This document shows positions 36,363 to 45,071 of a stretch of 64,000 bases of DNA, one piece after another. The notes under the pieces are model-generated. The model ran no database searches. It worked only from the letters and a program-made list of their open reading frames with translations, and was not told where the DNA came from. Position 1 is the first letter of the stretch. Every line of letters begins with the position of its first letter. Source of the DNA: Chitinophaga arvensicola (GTDB lineage: Bacteria; Bacteroidota; Bacteroidia; Chitinophagales; Chitinophagaceae); the NCBI RefSeq assembly GCF_900110835.1, contig NZ_FOJG01000002.1, positions 3,006,556 to 3,070,555 of the forward strand, written 5' to 3'. Position numbers and translations under genes: made by a program.

Positions 36363-37763
36363 TTAATCTTTATTCATTCTTACAATGGCGGGCATGAACC
36401 GGCCTTGTATGTCTACTAATTCCTGCTGCGCCCCAATCACGTTTTCAATGTCTTTGTACGCCAGCGGATTTTCTTCCACGCTGCCACCGATCAGGGTAAC
36501 GCCTGCGGCAGACAGCATCTTTTTCAGACCGGATACGGTCATATTTTCTTTGGCTCTTTTGCGGCTCATCGCTCTTCCTGCGCCATGTGAGGCGGAGTAT
36601 AAAGCGTTGTCCACCCCTTTTCCCATCACGAGATAAGCGGCCGTACACATGCTGCCGGGGATGATCCCCATTTCGCCGGCATGGGCCGGGGTAGCGCCTT
36701 TGCGGTGAATGATCACCTGCTGGCCGTTCGCGAGGGTATCCTCCCAGGCAAAGTTGTGGTGGTTTTCCACCTTAGCCAGCGGCTCCAGCCCCAGCGCTTT
36801 TGCCAGGTTGATGTGGATACGGTCATGACAGGCTTTGGCATAATCGCCCGCCAGGTTCATCGACAACCAGTATTCCTGTCCGGCGCTGCTGTTGAGATCC
36901 AGCCAGGCGAGCTGCTGTGCCGACCGTGGCAGCTTGCAGGTATCCATAGCGATGCGGGTGTAATGCTGCGCAATATTGGCGCCCAGGCCACGGCTGCCGG
37001 AATGCGACAGTAAGGCCAGGTACTTTTTGGGCGGCAATTGCAGCGCATTATTTTCCTGCATTTCGATGATCCCGAATTCCACGAAGTGATTGCCGCTACC
37101 GGAAGAGCCTAACTGCCGCGCAGCTTTCGCCTGCAATTTCCGCAACAGTTCGGTCGATTGAAACACCGGACTGTCCAGCACTTCATGTTCCTGTTCGAAT
37201 TCCAGGCCGCCTTCCATACCAAAGTGCGTGTACTCTTTCAACGCTACTTTTACCTGGTGTGAAAAGCGTTTCAAAAAGCTTTCTCCTTCATCGAAAAGGG
37301 TGAGTGCCATGCGACAGCCAATGTCTACGCCTACCGCAAACGGCAGTACGGCATTTTGCGTAGCCAGTACCCCACCGATAGGCAAACCATAGCCGGTATG
37401 TGCATCGGGCATCAGCGCGCCCTGCACCGTAACCGGTAAAGACATGGCCAGCTCCATCTGTTGTTTGGCAGAGCGTTCTATTTCTTTGGCGCCATATACT
37501 TTTAAGTGCCCTGTTTTTTCCAGCAGTTCGTACGACTGAAAATTACATTCCACCGGTTCATCCATAAAGGTGTCCGCTATTTTTCCCAGTATCTCGTGAG
37601 AATGGTAACTGGCCGGATCTGCTTTGATAGCGGCCAGCAGCGTCATGAGATCTGCCTTTGCTGTGTGTTTAAAATGTTTTGAAACGATATTGATGACCAG
37701 GCTTCTCGCCTGGTCGTTTGTATATCCTATTTTACTGAGTTCTTTTGTTTTCAGATTGCTCAT
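36363..37763 (-). CDS. rtcB: RtcB-family RNA ligase, paired with PrfH
   Basis: About 466 residues from the ATG at 37763; an in-frame TTG at 37790 is rejected because MSNLKTKEL is a normal family start. Motifs: PDAHTGYGLPIGGV, VGVDIGCRM (metal Asp/Cys), GSSGSGNHFVEFG, LSHSGSRGLG, ENHHNFAWED, IHRKGATPA, and SHGAGRAMSR holding the histidine that becomes guanylylated. RtcB joins 3'-phosphate or cyclic phosphate ends to 5'-OH ends using GTP and Mn2+. With PrfH downstream this is the RtcB2-type branch proposed to re-ligate 16S rRNA cut by ribotoxins, with PrfH freeing the stalled peptide. No archease or RtcA gene is near. Confidence 0.95.
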   Translation of the reverse strand: MSNLKTKELSKIGYTNDQARSLVINIVSKHFKHTAKADLMTLLAAIKADPASYHSHEILGKIADTFMDEPVECNFQSYELLEKTGHLKVYGAKEIERSAKQQMELAMSLPVTVQGALMPDAHTGYGLPIGGVLATQNAVLPFAVGVDIGCRMALTLFDEGESFLKRFSHQVKVALKEYTHFGMEGGLEFEQEHEVLDSPVFQSTELLRKLQAKAARQLGSSGSGNHFVEFGIIEMQENNALQLPPKKYLALLSHSGSRGLGANIAQHYTRIAMDTCKLPRSAQQLAWLDLNSSAGQEYWLSMNLAGDYAKACHDRIHINLAKALGLEPLAKVENHHNFAWEDTLANGQQVIIHRKGATPAHAGEMGIIPGSMCTAAYLVMGKGVDNALYSASHGAGRAMSRKRAKENMTVSGLKKMLSAAGVTLIGGSVEENPLAYKDIENVIGAQQELVDIQGRFMPAIVRMNKD

Positions 37764-38266
37764 AAAGCAAGTGTTGTTTTTGATGTGCAATGCCGGTAAA
37801 ACTACCTTGCCGGTTGCCGCATTAAATAGCGGCCCGCCCCATCTCAGCCGTACATAAGCCCTATCCCCCCTATATATAAGCCTTACCTATTAGATACGGG
37901 TTATATATGGGTTATCTGGATCTTACTCATAGATGAGTACCCTGTTATCAGAGAAGATTCCCCTGATGACATGACAATAGTTTCACCTGCTGCCCGGTTT
38001 TTAGCCAGACAACCATGATATAAATAATAAAAAGTAATGGTGTTTTCCCTTTCGCGGGAGTGCAAACGGAGGCGCTAACGTATATGTATATACGAAATAT
38101 AATGCAATGAATAGCATCACGGGGATGTATACATTATTCCGGCTTAATTAAAATGTAAAGCGGCTGCATCTGCCTGATCAGGCAAGGAGCGAAAGGGACG
38201 ATATGTGGGTATGTTCTGTCATGATTCCTTGTAGTTTAAAAAGATGAGCAATAAGGAATTCGGATG

Positions 38267-38274
38267 CAAAGGTA
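38267..38274 (-). promoter_or_regulatory. Candidate -7 element (TACCTTTG) facing rtcB
   Basis: The minus strand reads TATACCTTTGCATCC, an exact TAnnTTTG match. No clear -33 TTG. If used, the rtcB-prfH transcript would carry a leader of about 500 nt. Confidence 0.5.
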
Positions 38275-38388
38275 TATTTATTTTTTAAATACCCAGCGCA
38301 TTTTTTTTACATAACAATTTCGCGCATACGCCAACAGATTTTAACATTTCGTGCCGGGATAAAAAAGCATTTATAACCCCGCATGACG

Positions 38389-38396
38389 TAAATTTG
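38389..38396 (+). promoter_or_regulatory. Candidate -7 element (TAAATTTG) for the TetR-like gene
   Basis: Exact TAnnTTTG match 72 bp before the ATG at 38468, in the right orientation; no clear -33 element. Confidence 0.5.
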
Positions 38397-38467
38397 TATG
38401 TACCCGCATTTTTAACCTCCGGAACCCGTCCGGACGGGCTACGTCAACAACTATAAAACTTTTTCAT

Positions 38468-39094
38468 ATGGACAAACAGCTCATCCGCAACGCCTATAAA
38501 GTGTACTGGCTGGAAAACGGTAAAGCGCCCGTATCTGTATATGCGCTCTGCAAAATTGTAGAAGTGTCTGAAACCGACTTCTATGAACAATACAGTTCGC
38601 TGGAAGCGGTAGAAAAAGACATCTGGTTAGCGATCTTCCAACAAACATTGGATCAGCTACATGCAGATGAAATTTATCAGCAATATAATGCACAGGAAAA
38701 GTTGCTGGCCTTCTACTTCCTCTGGGTACAGAAACTCAAGGAAGACCGCAGCTACCTGTTATTACAGCGCAAACATTTCCGGTTACCGGATTTCTACCGC
38801 AACAAACTGGAAACTTTCCGTCAGGCTTTTAACGAGTATGTGAGCAACCTGGTGAAAGAAGGTTATATCTCCAGTGAAATCAAGGAAAGAAAATACATTT
38901 CAGATCAGTACGTACACGGCTTCTGGTTACAGGCCCTCTTTGTACTGAAATATTGGCTGGATGATACCAGTCCGCAGTTCGAAATGACAGATGCCGCCAT
39001 TGAAAAAGCGGTAAACCTGAGTTTCCAGCTCATCAAATCCAATACCCTGGATAGTTTGCTGGACTTCGGGAAATTTATTTTTACGAGGAAATAA
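38468..39094 (+). CDS. TetR-like transcriptional regulator
   Basis: A 208-residue protein. The first ~55 residues have a TetR-like helical layout (NAYKVYWLENGKAPVSVYAL, CKIVEVSETDFYEQYSSLEA), with the short recognition helix weaker than usual. The rest is all-helical, as in TetR C-terminal domains, and includes YLLLQRKHFRLPDFYRNKLE and FWLQALFVLKYWLDD. It is followed after 5 bp by an ABC1/AarF kinase gene, so both form one operon. Ligand and operator are unknown. Confidence 0.75.
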   Translation: MDKQLIRNAYKVYWLENGKAPVSVYALCKIVEVSETDFYEQYSSLEAVEKDIWLAIFQQTLDQLHADEIYQQYNAQEKLLAFYFLWVQKLKEDRSYLLLQRKHFRLPDFYRNKLETFRQAFNEYVSNLVKEGYISSEIKERKYISDQYVHGFWLQALFVLKYWLDDTSPQFEMTDAAIEKAVNLSFQLIKSNTLDSLLDFGKFIFTRK

Positions 39095-39099
39095 GCATC

Positions 39100-40431
39100 A
39101 TGAAAGAGCAATCCAATATCCCCACCTCGAAGGTGGAAAGGGCAGGCAAATTCGTAACGACCGGACTTAAAGTAGGAACCAATTATATCAAACATTACAC
39201 CCGCAAACTGATGGATCCCTCCACTACCAAAGAGGAACTTCACCAGGACAATGCGGCGGATATCTATGACACTTTGAGCAATCTGAAAGGCAGTGCGCTG
39301 AAAGTAGCACAAATGCTGAGTATGGACAAGGGAATGCTTCCCAAAGCCTATACGGAAAAGTTTGCCATGTCGCAATACAGTGCGCCGCCCCTGAGCGGAC
39401 CGCTGGTAGTGAATACCTTTGTAAAAACACTGGGCAAATCCCCCTCGCAGCTGTACGACCAGTTCGAGATGCAGGCCTCCAACGCCGCCTCTATCGGGCA
39501 GGTACATAAAGCCACCAAAGCCGGCAAACAACTGGCCGTTAAAATCCAGTATCCCGGGGTGGCCAATAGCGTAAAATCCGATCTGCGTATCGTAAAACCC
39601 TTTGCCATCCGCATCGTGGGAATGAACGAAGTGGATATGGACAAGTATTTTGATGAAATTGAAAGTAAACTGCTGGAAGAAACGGATTATAAACTGGAAC
39701 TGCGCCGCTCTATGGACCTGTCACGCGAGTGCGCGCATATCCCTAATCTGAAGTTTCCCGGTTATTATCCGGAGATGTCATCCGAACGGATTATCACCAT
39801 GGACTGGCTCGATGGCCAGCACCTGAAGGAATTTCTGCAAACCAATCCTTCGCAGGACGTGCGGGACCGTATCGGCCAGGCGCTGTGGGATTTCTACCAG
39901 TTCCAGGTACATAGCCTGAAACAGGTACACGCCGATCCACATCCGGGTAACTTCCTGATGCGGCCAGACGGCACCGTAGGCATCTTTGACTTCGGCTGCG
40001 TAAAAGAAATTCCGGAAGATTTTTATGTCAACTACTTCCTGCTGGTAGATAAAGAAGTACTGAAAGATGAAAAACGCCGGCACCAGATCTATACCAACCT
40101 GGAAATGATCCATCCCACCGATACCCCTAAGGAAGTGGAGTTCTTTTCCGGTCTGTTCCAGCATATGATTGATCTGCTGACCTTACCCTTTACGCTGGAC
40201 CATTTCGACTTTGGCAACGAGGCCTATTTCAATGAGATCTACGCCTATATGGATGAACTCTATAACATGAAAGAAATCCGTGACTCCAAAGTAGCCCGTG
40301 GCTCCCGGCACAGTCTTTATATTAACCGCACCTATTTTGGGTTATACTCCATCCTGAGCGACCTCAAAGCGAATGTAATCACCGGCCCGGCCAGGATACA
40401 GGAGCTGATGTCTGCCAGTAAAGCTTCTTAA
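39100..40431 (+). CDS. ABC1/AarF/UbiB-family atypical kinase
   Basis: A 443-residue protein-kinase-like protein. Visible ABC1 features: LKVAQMLSMD in the place of the family's KxGQ motif (glycine replaced by alanine), SNAASIGQVHKA (Ala-rich loop), LAVKIQYPGV (lysine strand), LEETDYKLELRR (ExD), DPHPGNFL (catalytic loop) and IFDFGCVKEI (DFG). Relatives are ATPases or kinases needed for quinone or lipid metabolism. This shorter form next to a TetR-like gene probably has a lipid or stress role, but the substrate is unknown. An inverted repeat follows at 40437-40468. Confidence 0.9.
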   Translation: MKEQSNIPTSKVERAGKFVTTGLKVGTNYIKHYTRKLMDPSTTKEELHQDNAADIYDTLSNLKGSALKVAQMLSMDKGMLPKAYTEKFAMSQYSAPPLSGPLVVNTFVKTLGKSPSQLYDQFEMQASNAASIGQVHKATKAGKQLAVKIQYPGVANSVKSDLRIVKPFAIRIVGMNEVDMDKYFDEIESKLLEETDYKLELRRSMDLSRECAHIPNLKFPGYYPEMSSERIITMDWLDGQHLKEFLQTNPSQDVRDRIGQALWDFYQFQVHSLKQVHADPHPGNFLMRPDGTVGIFDFGCVKEIPEDFYVNYFLLVDKEVLKDEKRRHQIYTNLEMIHPTDTPKEVEFFSGLFQHMIDLLTLPFTLDHFDFGNEAYFNEIYAYMDELYNMKEIRDSKVARGSRHSLYINRTYFGLYSILSDLKANVITGPARIQELMSASKAS

Positions 40432-40436
40432 ACCAC

Positions 40437-40468
40437 TTTCCCGGGAGCGGCTCGCCCCTCCCGGGAAA
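40437..40468 (+). terminator. Stem-loop after the ABC1 gene
   Basis: TTTCCCGGGAG (40437-40447) pairs perfectly with CTCCCGGGAAA (40458-40468). No U-tract follows, so termination efficiency is uncertain. Confidence 0.5.
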
Positions 40469-40546
40469 TGGTAAGTTAGTCGTACAATTGCCGTAATTGG
40501 TCGCAACTTTTATCTCCCGGATAGATAAATGCCCTAATTTGCCGCC

Positions 40547-41587
40547 ATGAGACAGGAATCGCATCAAGGGAAACTGGTGATGGTGGTCAGGCATATCATT
40601 GCATGGGCGGTATTTTTTTCCCTTCCCTACCTTTTACACCCTACACAGGAATACAATGCGCACGACCGTGCCAGCGAAAAACAGTATTGGGACCTCTATC
40701 TTTATTTCATTGACTTTACGATGGTGGTCTTCTTTTACCTGAATGCCTGGGTATTTATCCCAAAGCTGGTATATAAAAAGAAGATCGTGGAATATGTGAT
40801 CTATATCGTAGGGATATTTTTGCTGATGTTCTCGTCCAGGTATGGTTTCGAAAAAATAATCCTTAAACACCAGGAGATCGATATTAAACCGGTGATTCTC
40901 TTCACCTTCTTCATCTTCTTCTTTGTACTCTCTGCCAGTACTGCCTTCCAGATGATTGTGGATAAAATGCGCCTGGAAAGACAAACCAGCGCCCGTGAAA
41001 ATGAAAGCCTGAAAACAGAACTGTCATTGCTCCGCTCCCAGGTGAGTCCGCATTTTATGTTTAATGTGCTCAATAATATGGTGTCGCTGGCGCGGAAGAA
41101 ATCAGATGTACTGGAACCTTCCCTGATCAAACTTTCATCGCTCATGCGCTATATGCTCTATGAAGCAGACGAAGACAAAGTACCCTTACAAAAAGAAGCA
41201 GAATACCTTCAAAGCTATATCGACCTGCAACAGCAACGCTTTGGAAAAAACGTAGCTATCAACGTTTCCCTGGAAACCACCGCTACCAGCTACGAAATAG
41301 AACCTATGCTGCTGATTCCATTCGTGGAAAATGCCTTTAAGCATGGTACCGGACTGATTACCGATGCTACGATAGATATCCGGTTATATACCCGGAATGA
41401 TATGCTGTTTTTCTCCGTGCGAAACAAATTCAATAAGGATTCCTCCGAAATAAAAGATAAAACCAGCGGTATCGGTCTTACGAATGTAAAAAGACGCCTG
41501 AATTTATTATACGGCGATCATTATGTTTTGCATATAGATAAGAAAGATGACTGGTTTATAGTATCCTTGCAATTAAATCTCCATTGA
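40547..41587 (+). CDS. LytS/YpdA-type sensor histidine kinase
   Basis: A 346-residue kinase with four N-terminal membrane helices (about 10-140), a short coiled coil, and a His_kinase domain: LRSQVSPHFMFNVLNNMVSL carries the phospho-accepting histidine, and PFVENAFKHG (N-box) and GIGLTNVKRRL (G-box) form the ATP site. No extracellular sensor domain is visible, so the signal probably reaches the membrane part. Its stop overlaps the start of the LytTR regulator gene. Confidence 0.94.
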   Translation: MRQESHQGKLVMVVRHIIAWAVFFSLPYLLHPTQEYNAHDRASEKQYWDLYLYFIDFTMVVFFYLNAWVFIPKLVYKKKIVEYVIYIVGIFLLMFSSRYGFEKIILKHQEIDIKPVILFTFFIFFFVLSASTAFQMIVDKMRLERQTSARENESLKTELSLLRSQVSPHFMFNVLNNMVSLARKKSDVLEPSLIKLSSLMRYMLYEADEDKVPLQKEAEYLQSYIDLQQQRFGKNVAINVSLETTATSYEIEPMLLIPFVENAFKHGTGLITDATIDIRLYTRNDMLFFSVRNKFNKDSSEIKDKTSGIGLTNVKRRLNLLYGDHYVLHIDKKDDWFIVSLQLNLH

Positions 41588-42297
41588 TGATGAAGTGTAT
41601 TGCCATAGACGATGAACCCCTGGCGCTGGACCTGCTGGAAGACAATATCAGCATGGTGCCCTATCTGCAGCTGACGGGCAAGTGCAACAATGCCTTTGAA
41701 GCGATGGAAATACTACGGCATCAGTCGGTGGACCTGATCTTCCTGGATATCCAGATGCCAGGCCTGACGGGATTGCAATTCCTGGAATCGTTACCGAATA
41801 AACCGTTGGTGATCCTGATCACTGCGTACGAAAAGTATGCGCTGGAAGGTTTTAACCTGGCAGTGACAGATTATCTCGTAAAACCGGTATCCCTGGAGCG
41901 TTTTATCAAAGCCTGCAATAAAGCGCAGGAGCTGCACCAGCTCAAAACCGGTGGAAAAACCGCCCGGGAAGAAGCGGATTTCTTCTTCGTAAATGTGGAT
42001 TACAGTTTACATAAAGTGGTTTTTGCTGATATCCGGTGGATTGAAGGGTTGAAAGACTATGTCAAGATCCACCTCAACAGCAGCACCAAACCGGTGATTA
42101 CCAGGATGAGCATCAAGGGATTGGAAGAGCAGTTGCCAGGCGCTAAGTTCATCCGGATACACAAATCCTATATCGTTTCTGTAGCCGCTATTACCACCAT
42201 CCGGAAAAACAGTGTTTTCCTGGATACGCTGGAACTCCCTGTTGGCGATACATACCGTGATACCTTGTATGCGATTGCCGGAAAATCAGGTCAATGA
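41587..42297 (+). CDS. LytTR-family response regulator
   Basis: About 236 residues. The start ATG at 41587 overlaps the kinase stop (TGATG); the next ATG at 41590 is also possible, while a TTG at 41584 is unlikely. Receiver domain 1-120 with IDDEPLAL, the phospho-acceptor in DLIFLDIQMPG, and TAYEKYAL. LytTR DNA-binding domain about 135-236 (FFVNVDYSLHKVVFADIRWI, KFIRIHKSYIV, DTLELPVGDTYRD). It pairs with the LytS-type kinase; the downstream beta-barrel gene, 102 bp away, is a possible target. Confidence 0.95.
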   Translation: MMKCIAIDDEPLALDLLEDNISMVPYLQLTGKCNNAFEAMEILRHQSVDLIFLDIQMPGLTGLQFLESLPNKPLVILITAYEKYALEGFNLAVTDYLVKPVSLERFIKACNKAQELHQLKTGGKTAREEADFFFVNVDYSLHKVVFADIRWIEGLKDYVKIHLNSSTKPVITRMSIKGLEEQLPGAKFIRIHKSYIVSVAAITTIRKNSVFLDTLELPVGDTYRDTLYAIAGKSGQ

Positions 42298-42369
42298 CGA
42301 CAGATGACTGTTCGTAGCTGATTTTACCCCACTCATCTCATTTAATTCATTTTATCCGCCTGCGGATTA

Positions 42370-42377
42370 TACTTTTG
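42370..42377 (+). promoter_or_regulatory. Candidate -7 element (TACTTTTG) for the beta-barrel gene
   Basis: Exact TAnnTTTG match 30 bp before the ATG at 42400. A small dyad TCCGC-ct-GCGGA (42355-42366) overlaps its upstream side and might bind the LytTR regulator. Confidence 0.52.
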
Positions 42378-42399
42378 CGTGATCTGAATTTAAAATAAA

Positions 42400-44949
42400 A
42401 TGTATAAGATTTATTTGTTTATCACCCTGTTTTTGCTTTCAATGAATGCTATCGCTCAACCACCGGCAGGCGCCAAAATGCCTGGAGGTATGAGTATCAG
42501 TGGGCATGTTTATGGTAAAATTATTGACCCCGACGGAAAAGCCGTTCCTTACGCATCCGTTATCATCCTGCAGAACCGCATGGATAGTGTTACTAAAAAA
42601 ATGACAGAAAAACTGTTAAAAGGCGCGCTCACCAAAGGAAATGGGGAGTTCAGCCTGGAAGAGTTACCTGCCAGGGGTCCGCTGAAACTGCGGATTACGG
42701 CTACCGGTTACAAAACGATTGACCGGGCCATCAGCTTTCCTCCTTTTGAAAAGGACCTGGGCAACATCAAGCTGGAAGTGAGTACCACCCAGCTGCAGGG
42801 CGTTACTGTAGCCGGTACCAAACCACTGATGCAGATGGATATCGATAAAAAGGTATTCAATGTGGAAAAGAATATTGTGAGCGCCGGTGGAACCGCACTG
42901 GATGTGATGAAAAACGTGCCTTCTGTAAATGTGGATATTGATGGTAATGTGACCCTCCGCAACAGCGCTCCACAGCTGTATATCGACGGTCGCCCTACTA
43001 CCCTCACCCTGGAACAGATTCCTGCCGATGCCATCGAGAACGTGGAAGTGATCACCAACCCTTCTGCCAAATACGACGCCTCCGGTGGTAGTGCAGGTAT
43101 CCTGAACATTGTACTGAAAAAGAACCGTAAAACCGGTTACAACGGTAACGTGCGTGCCGGTGTGGATAAACGCGGTGCAGTAAACGGCGGCGCCGACTTC
43201 AACCTGCGCCAGGATAAGGTAAATATCACCGCCAGCGTAATGGGCAACCAGATGAAAGGCCGCACCAATGGTACTACCGAGCGTAACAACTTCGCCGATG
43301 TACCTCCTACTTTCATCAACCAGTACAACAGCAATAAAACCGACGGTGGATTTGTGTTTGGTAAATTGGGACTGGACTGGTTCCTGACCAACCGCACCAC
43401 CCTCTCTGTAGCCGGTATCAAGGTACATGGTTCCATGAACCCCACCGAAAGAATTGATATCAACACAGACAGCCTGGATAAAGCAGGTACAATGCGCGCT
43501 TTCAGTCAGCGTAATTCCAGCTCACACAACCAGTTCAACGCCAACGGACTGGTATTGGGTATGAAGCACCTGTTCCCCAAAGAAGGAGAAGAACTGACGG
43601 CCGACTTCAACTACTTCGGTGGTAAAAGCGACAACAATTCTGATTACCGGACCGACCGCTACTCCGGCAACAACATCAGCGGCAGCGATATTCAACAGAT
43701 CCTGGGCAATGGTTCCGTGAGCTTTATGACGATCCAGACGGACTACGTAAAACCTTTTACCGGTAAATTAAAGCTGGAAACAGGTTTACGCGCCTCCATC
43801 CGGAATACAAAAAGCAATTTTAACAACTATATGCTGGATCCGGAAACCCAGAAATATGTATTGATTCCGGCAGCATCCAACAATTACAAGAACAGCGACA
43901 ACGTATATGCAGCTTACGCCAGCATCTCCAATACCATCAAAAACTTTGGTTATAAGGTCGGGGTGCGTGCAGAAAGCTCCAATTATACCGGTGATCTGCT
44001 GAACAATGGCCAGCATTTCTCCAACAAATACCCGGTAAGCCTATTCCCATCGATATTCTTAAGCCAGAAGCTGAAACACGAACAGGAATTGCAGCTGAGT
44101 TATACCCGTCGTATTAACCGGCCTAATTTCTTCCAGTTGATTCCTTTTACAGATTCAACGGATAAGCTGAATATCACCAAAGGTAATCCCGGACTGGTTC
44201 CGGAGTTCACCACTTCACTGGAAATGTCGTACCTGAAAACGCTGAAAGGTAACAATACCATATTGGCATCTCTCTACTACAGACATACCAACAACCTGAT
44301 TACCCGTTACCTGACAAAAGAAACCGATCCGGCAAACGGCCAGGAACTGCTGGTGAACACCTATATCAACGCCAACTCCAGCTACTCTGCCGGTGCAGAA
44401 GTAACAGGTATGTTCAACCTGGCCAAATGGTGGAATATGACGGCCAATGTGAATATCTACAATTCCAAAATCAACACGGATAATGTAACACAATCACAGG
44501 ACGCACTCTGGAGCTGGTTCGGAAAACTCAACAATACCTTTAAACTGCCCGCCAGTTTTGAGCTGCAGCTAACCGGTACCTACCAGTCTAAAACCAATCT
44601 GCCTGTCAATGAAAACAAGAACGTGCAGAGCGGTCCGCCTATGCAGCAGTCGCAGAATGCTTCACAGGGTTATATCGCCTCTTTCTACGGCGTAGATGCA
44701 GCGATCAAAAAGAGTTTCCTGAAAAACAATGCAGCGTCCGTGACGTTCAGCGTTAACGATATTTTCAGAACCCGCTGGTCTGACCAGTATTCTGAAAGTG
44801 ATTACTTCACACAATACTACAGCCGTTTGCGTGATCCGCAGATGATGCGGCTGACCTTTGCTTACAGATTTGGTAAAATAGATGCCAGCCTGTTCAAGAG
44901 AAAGAATATGGGCGCTGGTATGCAGGGTATGCAGGAAGTGATTCAATAA
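42400..44949 (+). CDS. TonB-dependent-receptor-like outer-membrane beta-barrel protein
   Basis: An 849-residue protein: signal peptide (about 1-19), carboxypeptidase-regulatory-like domain (about 34-120: GKIIDPDGKAVPYASVIILQ), plug (about 130-235: LDVMKNVPSVNVDIDGNVTL, NSAPQLYIDGRPTTLTLEQI, VEVITNPSAKYDASGGSAGI), and an Omp_b-brl_3-type barrel (YTRRINRPNFFQLIPFTDST, KGNPGLVPEFTTSLEMSYLK). The C-terminal tail after the last strand is rich in Met and Gly. Such proteins are TonB-linked, but the substrate is usually unknown. It may be under the LytS/LytTR pair just upstream. Confidence 0.92.
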   Translation: MYKIYLFITLFLLSMNAIAQPPAGAKMPGGMSISGHVYGKIIDPDGKAVPYASVIILQNRMDSVTKKMTEKLLKGALTKGNGEFSLEELPARGPLKLRITATGYKTIDRAISFPPFEKDLGNIKLEVSTTQLQGVTVAGTKPLMQMDIDKKVFNVEKNIVSAGGTALDVMKNVPSVNVDIDGNVTLRNSAPQLYIDGRPTTLTLEQIPADAIENVEVITNPSAKYDASGGSAGILNIVLKKNRKTGYNGNVRAGVDKRGAVNGGADFNLRQDKVNITASVMGNQMKGRTNGTTERNNFADVPPTFINQYNSNKTDGGFVFGKLGLDWFLTNRTTLSVAGIKVHGSMNPTERIDINTDSLDKAGTMRAFSQRNSSSHNQFNANGLVLGMKHLFPKEGEELTADFNYFGGKSDNNSDYRTDRYSGNNISGSDIQQILGNGSVSFMTIQTDYVKPFTGKLKLETGLRASIRNTKSNFNNYMLDPETQKYVLIPAASNNYKNSDNVYAAYASISNTIKNFGYKVGVRAESSNYTGDLLNNGQHFSNKYPVSLFPSIFLSQKLKHEQELQLSYTRRINRPNFFQLIPFTDSTDKLNITKGNPGLVPEFTTSLEMSYLKTLKGNNTILASLYYRHTNNLITRYLTKETDPANGQELLVNTYINANSSYSAGAEVTGMFNLAKWWNMTANVNIYNSKINTDNVTQSQDALWSWFGKLNNTFKLPASFELQLTGTYQSKTNLPVNENKNVQSGPPMQQSQNASQGYIASFYGVDAAIKKSFLKNNAASVTFSVNDIFRTRWSDQYSESDYFTQYYSRLRDPQMMRLTFAYRFGKIDASLFKRKNMGAGMQGMQEVIQ

Positions 44950-44966
44950 GTAGTTGTCTAAGTTTA

Positions 44967-45016
44967 AAGCACCGGGATGCGAGGGGGGTACACCTGAGCG
45001 TTCCGGGCTTTTTTTT
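44967..45016 (+). terminator. Rho-independent terminator after the beta-barrel gene
   Basis: An imperfect GC-rich stem (around AGCACCGGGATGCG and CGTTCCGGGCT) is followed by TTTTTTTT. Confidence 0.7.
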
Positions 45017-45071
45017 GTGGAAAAGTTTTTACATCTTACGCCATATTTTGTAACCTATATTCCTTCTTACC

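Larger units (their letters stand above)
37764..38467. other. 704-bp gene-free region with many dyads; possible long leader or ncRNA of rtcB
   Basis: No credible coding frame on either strand. Dyads seen: a stem 37868-37879 with 37901-37911 (CCC-t-ATATATAA with TTATATATGGG); CGTATATGTATATACG at 38079-38094; ATGTATACAT at 38125-38134; TGCCTGATCAGGCA at 38171-38184. TCCCTTTCGC (38046-38055) is complementary to GCGAAAGGGA (38189-38198) and would enclose several of these as a closing stem. A leftward promoter-like element sits at 38267-38274, so this DNA could be transcribed as a ~500-nt rtcB leader or a separate RNA. It matches no RNA family I can name. Confidence 0.5.

Noticed and set aside
37764-37790. 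Earlier TTG start for rtcB
   Set aside because: The ATG at 37763 gives the family-typical N-terminus; the extra nine residues have no support.
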